Shown: positions 19,643 to 26,558 of the stretch, piece after piece
How the letters are laid out: every line of letters begins with the position of its first letter
Position numbering within the stretch: the first letter of the stretch is position 1
Origin: Mariniphaga sp.
Lineage (GTDB): Bacteria > Bacteroidota > Bacteroidia > Bacteroidales > Prolixibacteraceae
Length of the DNA: 64,000 nucleotides
Reading direction: 5' to 3'
Assembly (NCBI GenBank): GCA_024636975.1
Contig: JAGXGA010000027.1
Location: forward strand, 62,001-126,000
Translations under genes and position numbers: made by a program
The notes under the pieces: model-generated
Databases searched by the model: none
Told to the model about the DNA's origin: nothing
The model's input: only the letters and a program-made list of their open reading frames with translations

Positions 19643-20359
19643 TTACATGTTTTCGTTAATAAAATCCATAAATTGTTGCCGGTAACTGTTCCCTACTGGA
19701 AGACGTTTTTTATTAACCAATACAGAATTCCCTTCCACTAATTCTATTTTCTCGAGCGAGATAATGTATGACTTGTGAATGCGGTAAAACATTGTTTCAG
19801 GGAGGATTTCCAATATTCTTTTCATTGAAAGATTTGTTACAATTTTTTGGTTTTCAAGATGCACTTGAATATAATCTCCCAGGCCTTCAATATGGCAGAT
19901 TTCAGAAAAATTTATTTTATAGGTTTTTTTATTTGATTTGATGAAAAAGAATTGCTTTTCTACCGACAAATCCGGCTCTTTTAACTTCGCTGTATGTTTT
20001 AGAGAAAGTAATTCCTCTGCTTTAAAAAATGCCTTGCAGAACCTGTCGAAAGAAAAAGGTTTTTTCAGGTAATCCACAGCGTTTAGCTCAAATCCTTCAA
20101 GTGCATATTCTGAATAGGCTGTTGTAAATATAACCAACGGGGCATCTTTCAGATTTTTTAAAAATGAAATTCCGGAAAGTTTTGGCATGTTAATGTCAAG
20201 AAAAATTAAATCAGCATTATTCTCCTGCATCCATTGATGTGCTGCAATAGCGTCGTTGCATTTTCCGGCAATTAATAAATTTGGAATCTTTCGGGCAAAC
20301 TGTTCTATTACATTTTGTGCCAATGGTTCATCATCAACTATTAATGCTTTTATTTCCAT
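19643..20359 (-). CDS. LytTR-family response regulator
   Basis: Cytoplasmic transcription factor of 238 residues. The receiver domain begins IKALIVDDEPLAQ, has the phospho-acceptor Asp near residue 55 (LIFLDINMPKLSG) and the conserved Lys in VDYLKKPFSFDRF. The C-terminal LytTR DNA-binding domain runs from about residue 135, with FFIKSNKKTYKI, the CHIEGLGDYIQVHL block and FYRIHKSYIISLEKI. It lies one base after the histidine kinase gene on the same strand, so the two form a two-component pair. Target genes are not evident. Confidence 0.94.
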   Translation of the reverse strand: MEIKALIVDDEPLAQNVIEQFARKIPNLLIAGKCNDAIAAHQWMQENNADLIFLDINMPKLSGISFLKNLKDAPLVIFTTAYSEYALEGFELNAVDYLKKPFSFDRFCKAFFKAEELLSLKHTAKLKEPDLSVEKQFFFIKSNKKTYKINFSEICHIEGLGDYIQVHLENQKIVTNLSMKRILEILPETMFYRIHKSYIISLEKIELVEGNSVLVNKKRLPVGNSYRQQFMDFINENM

Positions 20360-20360
20360 G

Positions 20361-21422
20361 TTATTTAAGTTTTAACCTAAGTTTCACTGAATGGACGTTT
20401 TCCTGATGAACTATTTCAAGATGAAATTCATTTGTTCCATATAAATGCAGCAGGCGTTGCTTAACATTTGATATTCCAATGCCACTGTTTTTCTTCTCAA
20501 TATTTTCCAATGTTTCATAATTGTTTTCTATCTTAAAGGAAAGCCATGCAGGTTCGTTGAAATGGAAGGATATATTGATAAAATCTTTTCCTGTGATGCC
20601 CGGGAGACCATGTTTAAAAGCATTATCGATAAATGGTTCGAATATTAAAGGTGCAATTTTAGCAGATGGTATTTCCCCGCTCATTTCATAATTTAATTGA
20701 ACCTGTTCCGAAATACGGATCTTTTGCATTGCTATAAAATTATTTACAAATTCGATTTCTTTTTCAAGGTCAATAAATTTTCCTCTCGATTCATAAATGA
20801 TATGTCGCATCAAATCTGCCAGGGTTAAAATCAGTTCCGGTACTTTTTCCGATTGAATTAAGGCAAGCGAATATATATTATTAAGGGAGTTGAACAAAAA
20901 ATGTGGATTGAGCTGGCCTTTTAATGTTTTTAATTCTGCTTCTAATTTTTGTTGTTCAATTTTGGCGAGCTTGAGATTAAGGTCCTGGAGGGCAAGCCAG
21001 TCGTTTATAAATTTAAGAAAAGATGTAAATGCTACATATATTAGTGAAGCAAAGAAATAGGCAGCATGCAGATTGGAATCGAATGAGCGGAACCGGTTTT
21101 CGAAGTTGAGAAAGCTTCGCAGCGGATAAATCAGAAGGAACTGAATGAATAAACTGGCAAATGTGAGTAGGACAACAAGCCAGAATATATAAAAAACATA
21201 GTTTTTCTGTTTTAGAAACCGGGGAATGAGCACCCATAGATTAACATATACTGCTATAGCGAATCCCAGATTAAGGATGGCAGCTTTGGATACAATTGCC
21301 AGGTCGAAATGCACTGTTTTTTCGTTGTAATAGAAAAGAGATAAAGTGATAGCCATGCTGGCCAGCCAGAGTATAAAGTGGGCTGCAAATTTCAGGTGGT
21401 TGTATCTTTTAGCATCAGGCAT
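20361..21422 (-). CDS. LytS-type membrane sensor histidine kinase
   Basis: Sensor kinase of the His_kinase family (PF06580-type), 353 residues with the ATG at 21420-21422. Four hydrophobic segments lie in the first half (for example HFILWLASMAITLSLFYY and FYIFWLVVLLTFASLFIQFL). A coiled linker leads to the phospho-acceptor block LKGQLNPHFLFNSLNNIYSL. A HATPase region follows with the N-box-like FEPFIDNAFKHG and the G-box GIGISNVKQRL. Its start codon overlaps the stop of the upstream glycosyltransferase-like gene as TAATG, which is why I prefer it to an upstream in-frame ATG at 21497 lying inside that gene. The response regulator follows after one base. Confidence 0.92.
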   Translation of the reverse strand: MPDAKRYNHLKFAAHFILWLASMAITLSLFYYNEKTVHFDLAIVSKAAILNLGFAIAVYVNLWVLIPRFLKQKNYVFYIFWLVVLLTFASLFIQFLLIYPLRSFLNFENRFRSFDSNLHAAYFFASLIYVAFTSFLKFINDWLALQDLNLKLAKIEQQKLEAELKTLKGQLNPHFLFNSLNNIYSLALIQSEKVPELILTLADLMRHIIYESRGKFIDLEKEIEFVNNFIAMQKIRISEQVQLNYEMSGEIPSAKIAPLIFEPFIDNAFKHGLPGITGKDFINISFHFNEPAWLSFKIENNYETLENIEKKNSGIGISNVKQRLLHLYGTNEFHLEIVHQENVHSVKLRLKLK

Positions 21423-22132
21423 TATATGCGGTCGCGTTTGTAAAAGATTTTCTTTACGTAATACAATAAAGGATTTCTGTATTTCAGATTTTTCCATGGC
21501 CTGCTTGAATGTGGCAGGTGAAGCACTTCCACTCCCTTAGCCAGATAGTTCTGAAAGCCTGATTTTTTTGACTGACGGCTTATGGTTACGTCGAACCAGT
21601 CTTTATTTTGTGGCAGGTCCGCGAAATTATATGTTTTAAGAAAAGGCAATGACAGCAATGTGCAGCAAAAACTTAAACTATGCAAAGTATTTATAGTATC
21701 ACTGCTTTTAGTTTTTTCGAAATTGTATGGGAAATTATAATTTCCGTTTTCATCGGTTGTAATAGCTCCAATTAAGCCTGGCTGTTTAAGGCTTTTTGAG
21801 ATTTCAAGTATTTTCCGGATGGTATCAGATGCAACTAAAACATCAGATTCGATAATTATCAGAGGCTTTTGTTTTTCAATCGCCTTCTGCTGGGCTAATT
21901 GTAAAACCATTTTGTAATTGGGAGATGGAGTTTTGGTTAAGTCGTCCAGATGAATAAGATTAAACCCCTGTTGTTTTTGCAGTTGCTTTAAAAGATTCTT
22001 TGTTTCATTAAGGCTAAAGTCATCGAATACAATAAAATCCATTTCAATATCAGACTGACAGATAGCTTCAATTGTTTTTTGTGTTGTGGCGGGAGAATCT
22101 TTAACGGGCGTTATTACAATTACTTCTGGCAT
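21422..22132 (-). CDS. Glycosyltransferase family 2-like protein
   Basis: About 236 residues, starting at an ATG that gives MPEVIVITPVKDSPATTQKT, a typical GT-A N-terminus; an ATG seven codons upstream is also possible. Further landmarks are DFIVFDDFSLNETKNLL and the acidic PLIIIESDVLVASDTI, where the ESD triad sits at the DxD position expected to bind metal and nucleotide sugar. It ends with a basic segment YVKKIFYKRDR. No membrane segment is evident. The 1-base stop/start overlap with the LytS kinase gene makes it the first gene of a three-gene operon. What it glycosylates is unknown; the link with signalling is notable. Confidence 0.72.
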   Translation of the reverse strand: MPEVIVITPVKDSPATTQKTIEAICQSDIEMDFIVFDDFSLNETKNLLKQLQKQQGFNLIHLDDLTKTPSPNYKMVLQLAQQKAIEKQKPLIIIESDVLVASDTIRKILEISKSLKQPGLIGAITTDENGNYNFPYNFEKTKSSDTINTLHSLSFCCTLLSLPFLKTYNFADLPQNKDWFDVTISRQSKKSGFQNYLAKGVEVLHLPHSSRPWKNLKYRNPLLYYVKKIFYKRDRI

Positions 22133-22225
22133 CTTAATTATTTCGAACTTCAAAGTTAGGGTGAGAATTGGAATATTTACTTAGTTCACCGAAAAAATCT
22201 TAATTTATTTCTTATTCATGATGCT

Positions 22226-22984
22226 TTATTGTCTGTTAAAATCCCTTGAATATGCCTGGTCTGAAGGCATCACCAGAATATCATCGATATTAACATGTTT
22301 TGGGCGTGTGACAACAAAAAGGATGGTTTGAGCAACATCTTCGGCATATAAAGGAGTAAATCCCTTGTATACGTTCCCGGCCTTCTGCTTGTCGCCTTTA
22401 AACCGTACCAGTGAGAATTCGGTATCAACTGCACCCGGGCAAACAGCAGAGACTTTAATTCCATATTTCAGGAAATCGATGCGCATGCCTTTTGTTATTG
22501 CCTGGACTGCATGCTTTGTTGCACAATAAACATTTCCCATGGGGTAGGTTTCTTTTCCCGCAATTGAAGAAATATTCACTATATGACCTCCGCCGGCCTT
22601 TACCATTTTAGCTGAGATTATCTTGGAAATGTAAAGCAATCCTTTGATATTCGTGTCGATCATTCGTTCCCAGTCGTCTGTTGTCCCATCATTTATTCCG
22701 CTTAATCCAGCTGCCAGACCGGCATTATTTATCAAAATATCAACTTTCTGCCAATCGTCGGGAAGGCTGCTGATTGCTTTTTTAGTGGCTTCTTCGTTTC
22801 TGATATCAAAATTCAGAATAAATATGCCTGCCGGGCTGTCTTTTTCAATCTTTTCTTTAAGTGCCAGCAACCGGTCCTGCCGCCTTCCTGTAACGATCAG
22901 ATTAAAATTGTTTTGAGCTAAAAGCAAGGCTGTGGCCTCGCCAATTCCTGAAGTTGCCCCTGATATCAATACTGTTTTTCGCAT
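22226..22984 (-). CDS. Short-chain dehydrogenase/reductase, YdfG-like
   Basis: Classical SDR of 252 residues, cytoplasmic NAD(P)H-dependent oxidoreductase. The cofactor loop SGATSGIGEATAL is at residues 7-19, NNAG lies in INNAGLAAGLSG, and the catalytic Ser and YxxxK are in NISSIAGKETYPMGNVYCATK. The sequence style, including the C-terminal VNIDDILVMPSDQ block, matches the YdfG / 3-hydroxy acid (serine) dehydrogenase-like group. The arginine in TGRRQDRL after the second strand suggests NADP preference. It is divergent from the AIRS-like gene across about 110 bases. Confidence 0.88.
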   Translation of the reverse strand: MRKTVLISGATSGIGEATALLLAQNNFNLIVTGRRQDRLLALKEKIEKDSPAGIFILNFDIRNEEATKKAISSLPDDWQKVDILINNAGLAAGLSGINDGTTDDWERMIDTNIKGLLYISKIISAKMVKAGGGHIVNISSIAGKETYPMGNVYCATKHAVQAITKGMRIDFLKYGIKVSAVCPGAVDTEFSLVRFKGDKQKAGNVYKGFTPLYAEDVAQTILFVVTRPKHVNIDDILVMPSDQAYSRDFNRQ

Positions 22985-23001
22985 GTTGAATTTAACTTAT
23001 C

Positions 23002-23021
23002 TTACCTTCCCCGAAAGGTAA
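23002..23021. promoter_or_regulatory. Inverted repeat between divergent SDR and AIRS-like genes
   Basis: Arms TTACCTT and AAGGTAA flank a 6-base spacer. The repeat lies 15 bases upstream of the -33 box of the plus-strand promoter and about 18 bases upstream of the SDR start, so it could be an operator for either gene. Confidence 0.35.
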
Positions 23022-23036
23022 AAAAAATAGCTAATT

Positions 23037-23067
23037 TTTGGATAAAGATTTTACTTAATTACCTTTG
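23037..23067 (+). promoter_or_regulatory. Promoter of the AIRS-like/ubiE genes
   Basis: TTTG at 23037-23040, a spacer of 19 bases, and TACCTTTG at 23060-23067 form a full match to the Bacteroidota -33/-7 pattern, 30 bases before the ATG. Confidence 0.65.
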
Positions 23068-23097
23068 TTTTTTGCTTTAATAACAGAAATTAATTGT

Positions 23098-24138
23098 ATG
23101 AAAGACATAATCCAACAGGAACAGGAATTTACTATTGATTCCATTCCGGAACCTTCAGATATTGGTAATGTGATTTATTCACTGATGGTTAATCCAAATC
23201 TATCGAGCATTAATTATTTTAATGATTTTAAAGAATCAGGAATATCACCCGAATTAATTGGCGATGGAGACAACCAGGAAATCGGGTTAATTGAAATTGA
23301 AGAATCGGGCACTAATATGGCTATCAGCACCCATGCCTTTCATCATCATTTGCAGTACGATCCGCAAAAGGCATCAGAAATACTTATTTCAAGAGCAGCA
23401 CGTAAAATGCTTTGTATGGGAACTAAACCAGTTGCAATAAGTGCTTTTTTATATCATATCAATTTTGCCGATCCAAATGGCCAGTACATTGCATCTGGAG
23501 CAAAAGCCGGTTTGGAAAATGCTGCTGAAAAATTTAATCTCAAAATTTCAGATAAGAAAATCAGGTTTGATCATTTTACCGGTCATGGCCCGGTGCCACC
23601 AACGCTTATAGTAAGCATGGTTGGGGTGGTAAAGGATAAAAATAAACTTACCACCCATGCATTCAAAGAAAAAGGCAGCAATATTTTTTTGATGGGAAGG
23701 TCAGTCGATGATATTGGTTCATCTGAGTACCTTGAATTTTTCCATGGAATTGCCGATTCGCCTCTTCCGGATTTTTCTATTGACGAGGAACTTAAAATTC
23801 AGCAGGCTTTGCTTGAATTGCATGAAATGAACCTGGTTCGGAGTGCCAGCCCGGTAGGAAAAGGAGGTCTTTTCTTTACTCTGTTAAGAGCTGCAATTCC
23901 TAATGGATTGGGTTTTGATATAACCACTGATGCTGAAACGCGTATGGACTCATTTCTGTTTGGTGAAGCTATGGGCCGAATTTTACTGGAAGTTGATCCC
24001 AAAAAAGAAGATGATTTCGTTGATTTTATGACCGATCGAAAATATCCGTTCTTTACCCTTGGTCATATTACTAAAGGTGAAATAAGAATTGATGACAAAT
24101 CACTTGGGTATATCGATAAAATGACGCCTGCTGTTTAG
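23098..24138 (+). CDS. AIR synthase/FGAM synthase (PurM/PurL-fold) related protein
   Basis: A 346-residue protein with the look of the PurM/PurL superfamily, which binds ATP and a phosphorylated or thio/selenium-type substrate. The N-terminal half contains ASEILISRAARKMLCMGTKP and AISAFLYHINFADPNG, which correspond to the MGAxPxA and following strands of PurL; a glycine-rich SPVGKGGLFFTLLRAAI block near residue 250 corresponds to the C-terminal half. It is far shorter than Bacteroidota PurL, and the usual metal-binding His-Asn-His of PurL is replaced by HAFHHHL. It is therefore unlikely to be the purine enzyme. The first ATG of the frame (23065) overlaps the promoter, so I use 23098. ubiE follows after 3 bases, which implies co-expression. 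Confidence 0.65.
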   Translation: MKDIIQQEQEFTIDSIPEPSDIGNVIYSLMVNPNLSSINYFNDFKESGISPELIGDGDNQEIGLIEIEESGTNMAISTHAFHHHLQYDPQKASEILISRAARKMLCMGTKPVAISAFLYHINFADPNGQYIASGAKAGLENAAEKFNLKISDKKIRFDHFTGHGPVPPTLIVSMVGVVKDKNKLTTHAFKEKGSNIFLMGRSVDDIGSSEYLEFFHGIADSPLPDFSIDEELKIQQALLELHEMNLVRSASPVGKGGLFFTLLRAAIPNGLGFDITTDAETRMDSFLFGEAMGRILLEVDPKKEDDFVDFMTDRKYPFFTLGHITKGEIRIDDKSLGYIDKMTPAV

Positions 24139-24141
24139 CTC

Positions 24142-24873
24142 ATGGCAACACTTCCTTATAAAGATTCAAACCTGAGCAAGAAAAGCCAGGTAGAGGAAAT
24201 GTTTGATTCAATATCACCCAGATATGATTTGCTGAACCATTTGCTTTCAGCTAATATAGATAAAGCCTGGAGAAAAAGAGCCGTCAAAATTCTTAGTTCA
24301 CACCGGCCCCGAACTATTTTGGATGTTGCTACAGGTACTGCCGATTTTGCTATTGCTGCAGCTCAACTGCAACCCGATAAAATAACAGGAATTGATTTGT
24401 CGGAGGGAATGCTTAAAGTTGGGAAGCAAAAGATTCAGAAATTAGGCCTTGATCACCTGATTGAATTGCATAAGGCAGATTCCGAATCGCTGCCCTTCGG
24501 GGATAATTCATTTGATGCAGCAATAGTCAGTTTTGGTGTTCGAAACTTTGAAAATTTAGATAAAGGAATAGAAGAAATTTTTAGGGTACTAAAACCGGAA
24601 GGTGTTTTTATTGTGCTTGAATTCTCCCGACCCCGGGGAAAACTATTTGGGAGCCTCTATTCTTTTTACTTTACAAGAGTTTTACCCTTGCTCGGACGCA
24701 TTGTTTCTCAAAACAACAGGGCTTATTCATATTTACCTGAATCGGTGAGAAATTTTCCCGATGGCGATGATTTTTTAAATGTTCTGAAGGCTGCGGGTTT
24801 CAAAAATTGTATATCTAACCCATTAACAATGGGGATTGCAAGTATTTATAAAGCACAAAAAATTGAAAATTAG
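24142..24873 (+). CDS. ubiE: Demethylmenaquinone methyltransferase
   Basis: SAM-dependent C-methyltransferase (UbiE/MenG) that completes menaquinone synthesis, the respiratory quinone expected in this group. The 243-residue length is normal. The N-terminal block VEEMFDSISPRYDLLNHLLS (17-36) and SAM motif I ILDVATGTADFAI near 60-72 are family signatures, as are the DxSxGML block GIDLSEGMLKVG and the PDGDDFLNVLKAAGF tail. It lies 3 bases after the AIRS-like gene and is followed by porT after 55 bases. Confidence 0.95.
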   Translation: MATLPYKDSNLSKKSQVEEMFDSISPRYDLLNHLLSANIDKAWRKRAVKILSSHRPRTILDVATGTADFAIAAAQLQPDKITGIDLSEGMLKVGKQKIQKLGLDHLIELHKADSESLPFGDNSFDAAIVSFGVRNFENLDKGIEEIFRVLKPEGVFIVLEFSRPRGKLFGSLYSFYFTRVLPLLGRIVSQNNRAYSYLPESVRNFPDGDDFLNVLKAAGFKNCISNPLTMGIASIYKAQKIEN

Positions 24874-24928
24874 GTTCTGATACAATAAATATTCATTTTA
24901 TTTGTTTTTGAATTGACAATGTGAATCA

Positions 24929-25696
24929 ATGCACGTGAGAAAAGTACTATCAGTCATATTTCTATTTTTAGTGGTCCTTCCGGCTTTTGCACAAAAGCAG
25001 AAGGTTAACCATATGACTACTTTTGACGATAAATTGATTCATTTTGGATTTACGCTCGGTTTAAATACCCTGGATTTTGCTGTGGTTCATTATAATCCCA
25101 TTGGTTTGAATCCGGATTTTAACCCTGCTGAATGGCCTCTTGATAAGGAACAAATCGTTGGTGAGGATTTTGTGCGGGCAGATATTGCAGCACCAATACC
25201 GGGGTTCACCGTAGGTATTATTTCAAGTTTAAGGCTAAGCCGCGATTTAAATCTGAGGTTTTTGCCCGGCTTGTCGTTTGGTGAACGCCAACTTATGTAC
25301 AATTTTGATGTGTGGGAAACTGATTATTATGTGCCGCTGCAATATTATTCCATAAAATCCACTTTTCTCGATTTTCCGTTGCTGATTAAATACAAAGCCC
25401 GGCGGATAAATAACGACCGACCATATCTGATTTTTGGATCGGCGTACAGGCACAATATCAATCGGTCAGGAAAAGAAGATTTGGTGAAGCTTGAAAACGG
25501 CAGCTTGTATGCTGAACTTGGGGCGGGCTGGGATCATTATTTTACTTTCTTCAGGTTTTCCGTAGAAGCGAAGGTTAGTATTGGGCTTAATAATCAAATG
25601 GGGACACCTCCAAGTGAGAATCAAAGGCAGTATTATTCGTATGCAATAAAAAGTATGCGCTCCAATATATTCACGCTCAGCTTCCACTTTGAATAA
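24929..25696 (+). CDS. porT: PorT-family outer membrane beta-barrel protein (type IX secretion)
   Basis: A 255-residue outer membrane protein of the PorT family, needed for the type IX secretion system in studied Bacteroidota. A Sec signal peptide ends at PAFAQ near residue 21. The rest is an eight-strand type barrel with alternating aromatic strands such as FGFTLGLNTLDFAV and SSLRLSRDLNLRFLPGLSFGERQ, and it ends with the strand IFTLSFHFE whose terminal aromatic-x-Glu fits a barrel closing strand. A position after ubiE matches my recollection of many Bacteroidota genomes. Its presence fits the type IX sorting tail on the giant protein in this window. Its last 20 bases overlap the convergent methyltransferase gene. 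Confidence 0.85.
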   Translation: MHVRKVLSVIFLFLVVLPAFAQKQKVNHMTTFDDKLIHFGFTLGLNTLDFAVVHYNPIGLNPDFNPAEWPLDKEQIVGEDFVRADIAAPIPGFTVGIISSLRLSRDLNLRFLPGLSFGERQLMYNFDVWETDYYVPLQYYSIKSTFLDFPLLIKYKARRINNDRPYLIFGSAYRHNINRSGKEDLVKLENGSLYAELGAGWDHYFTFFRFSVEAKVSIGLNNQMGTPPSENQRQYYSYAIKSMRSNIFTLSFHFE

Positions 25697-26468
25697 AAGT
25701 TCGTGCTGTCATCTGGCGTCTGAATTCATTTCCAATAATACCGGCGGCTACTGCTACATTTAAAGACTCTGCTCCTGTTTTTCCAATATTAAATGAAGGT
25801 ATATTTAGTTTATTACTGATGTTTTCAGTTACTTCAGGCCGCATCCCATTGCCTTCATTGCCCATAACAATGAGAGCATTTGAGGGTAGTGTTAAAGAAT
25901 AAAGGCTTTCTCCTTCCATAAATGTTCCATAAACAGGTATTTCAGAGTGCGAGGCCAACAATAATACATCGTTAAAGGATGCATAGATTGTAGTTACCCT
26001 GCAAAAAGAACCCATACTTGACTGTATTACCTTCGGATTAAATACATCTGCAGTGTCGGGTGAGCAAAAAAGATACTCCATTCCAAACCAGTCGCATATG
26101 CGCAGAATGGTCCCCAGGTTACCCGGGTCCTGAATGCCATCGAGGTAGAAGCCTAGTCCGGATATCTTGCCCGGGATTTTTGCAGCCGGTGGGAGAAGGC
26201 ATACCGCCAGACTGTTTTGTGGACTTTTTAACAAGCTTGCTTTTTTAATATCACTTACAGTGGTCATTGTTACTTTTTCCACCTTATGAAGATGCTGTTC
26301 GCAGTCAAGTAAAAAACCTTCAGTTGCATATAATTCTTTTACCTCCAGAGATGAATTTAAAACTTCCAGTATTGTTTTATCACCTTCAACTAAAAACAGC
26401 TGTTCTCTATTGCGGACTTTTCGTTGTGCCAGTGATTTTATCTGATTAATTTTTTTCTTGCCTATCAT
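25677..26468 (-). CDS. TrmH/SpoU-family RNA 2'-O-methyltransferase
   Basis: SPOUT-class RNA ribose methyltransferase of 263 residues, of the TrmH/RlmB branch. The N-terminal substrate-binding region begins with KINQIKSLAQRKVRNREQLF. The SPOUT core shows motif 1 LDGIQDPGNLGTILRICDWF, motif 2 LIVMGNEGNGMRPEV and motif 3 AESLNVAVAAGIIGNEF, which form the knotted SAM site. The target nucleotide cannot be told. The ATG at 26466-26468 is preferred because it begins the conserved N-terminus; an upstream ATG at 26513 adds 15 unrelated residues. The gene's 3' end overlaps porT by 20 bases and its 5' end is divergent from the TamA-like gene. Confidence 0.88.
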   Translation of the reverse strand: MIGKKKINQIKSLAQRKVRNREQLFLVEGDKTILEVLNSSLEVKELYATEGFLLDCEQHLHKVEKVTMTTVSDIKKASLLKSPQNSLAVCLLPPAAKIPGKISGLGFYLDGIQDPGNLGTILRICDWFGMEYLFCSPDTADVFNPKVIQSSMGSFCRVTTIYASFNDVLLLASHSEIPVYGTFMEGESLYSLTLPSNALIVMGNEGNGMRPEVTENISNKLNIPSFNIGKTGAESLNVAVAAGIIGNEFRRQMTARTFIQSGS

Positions 26469-26558
26469 GAGATGCTTATCTATATAATAATGTTTCAAAA
26501 TTACTGTTTCCATCTAAAACTCTTGATTATTTTTGTTGAAATAAAAATCGGGGACATT

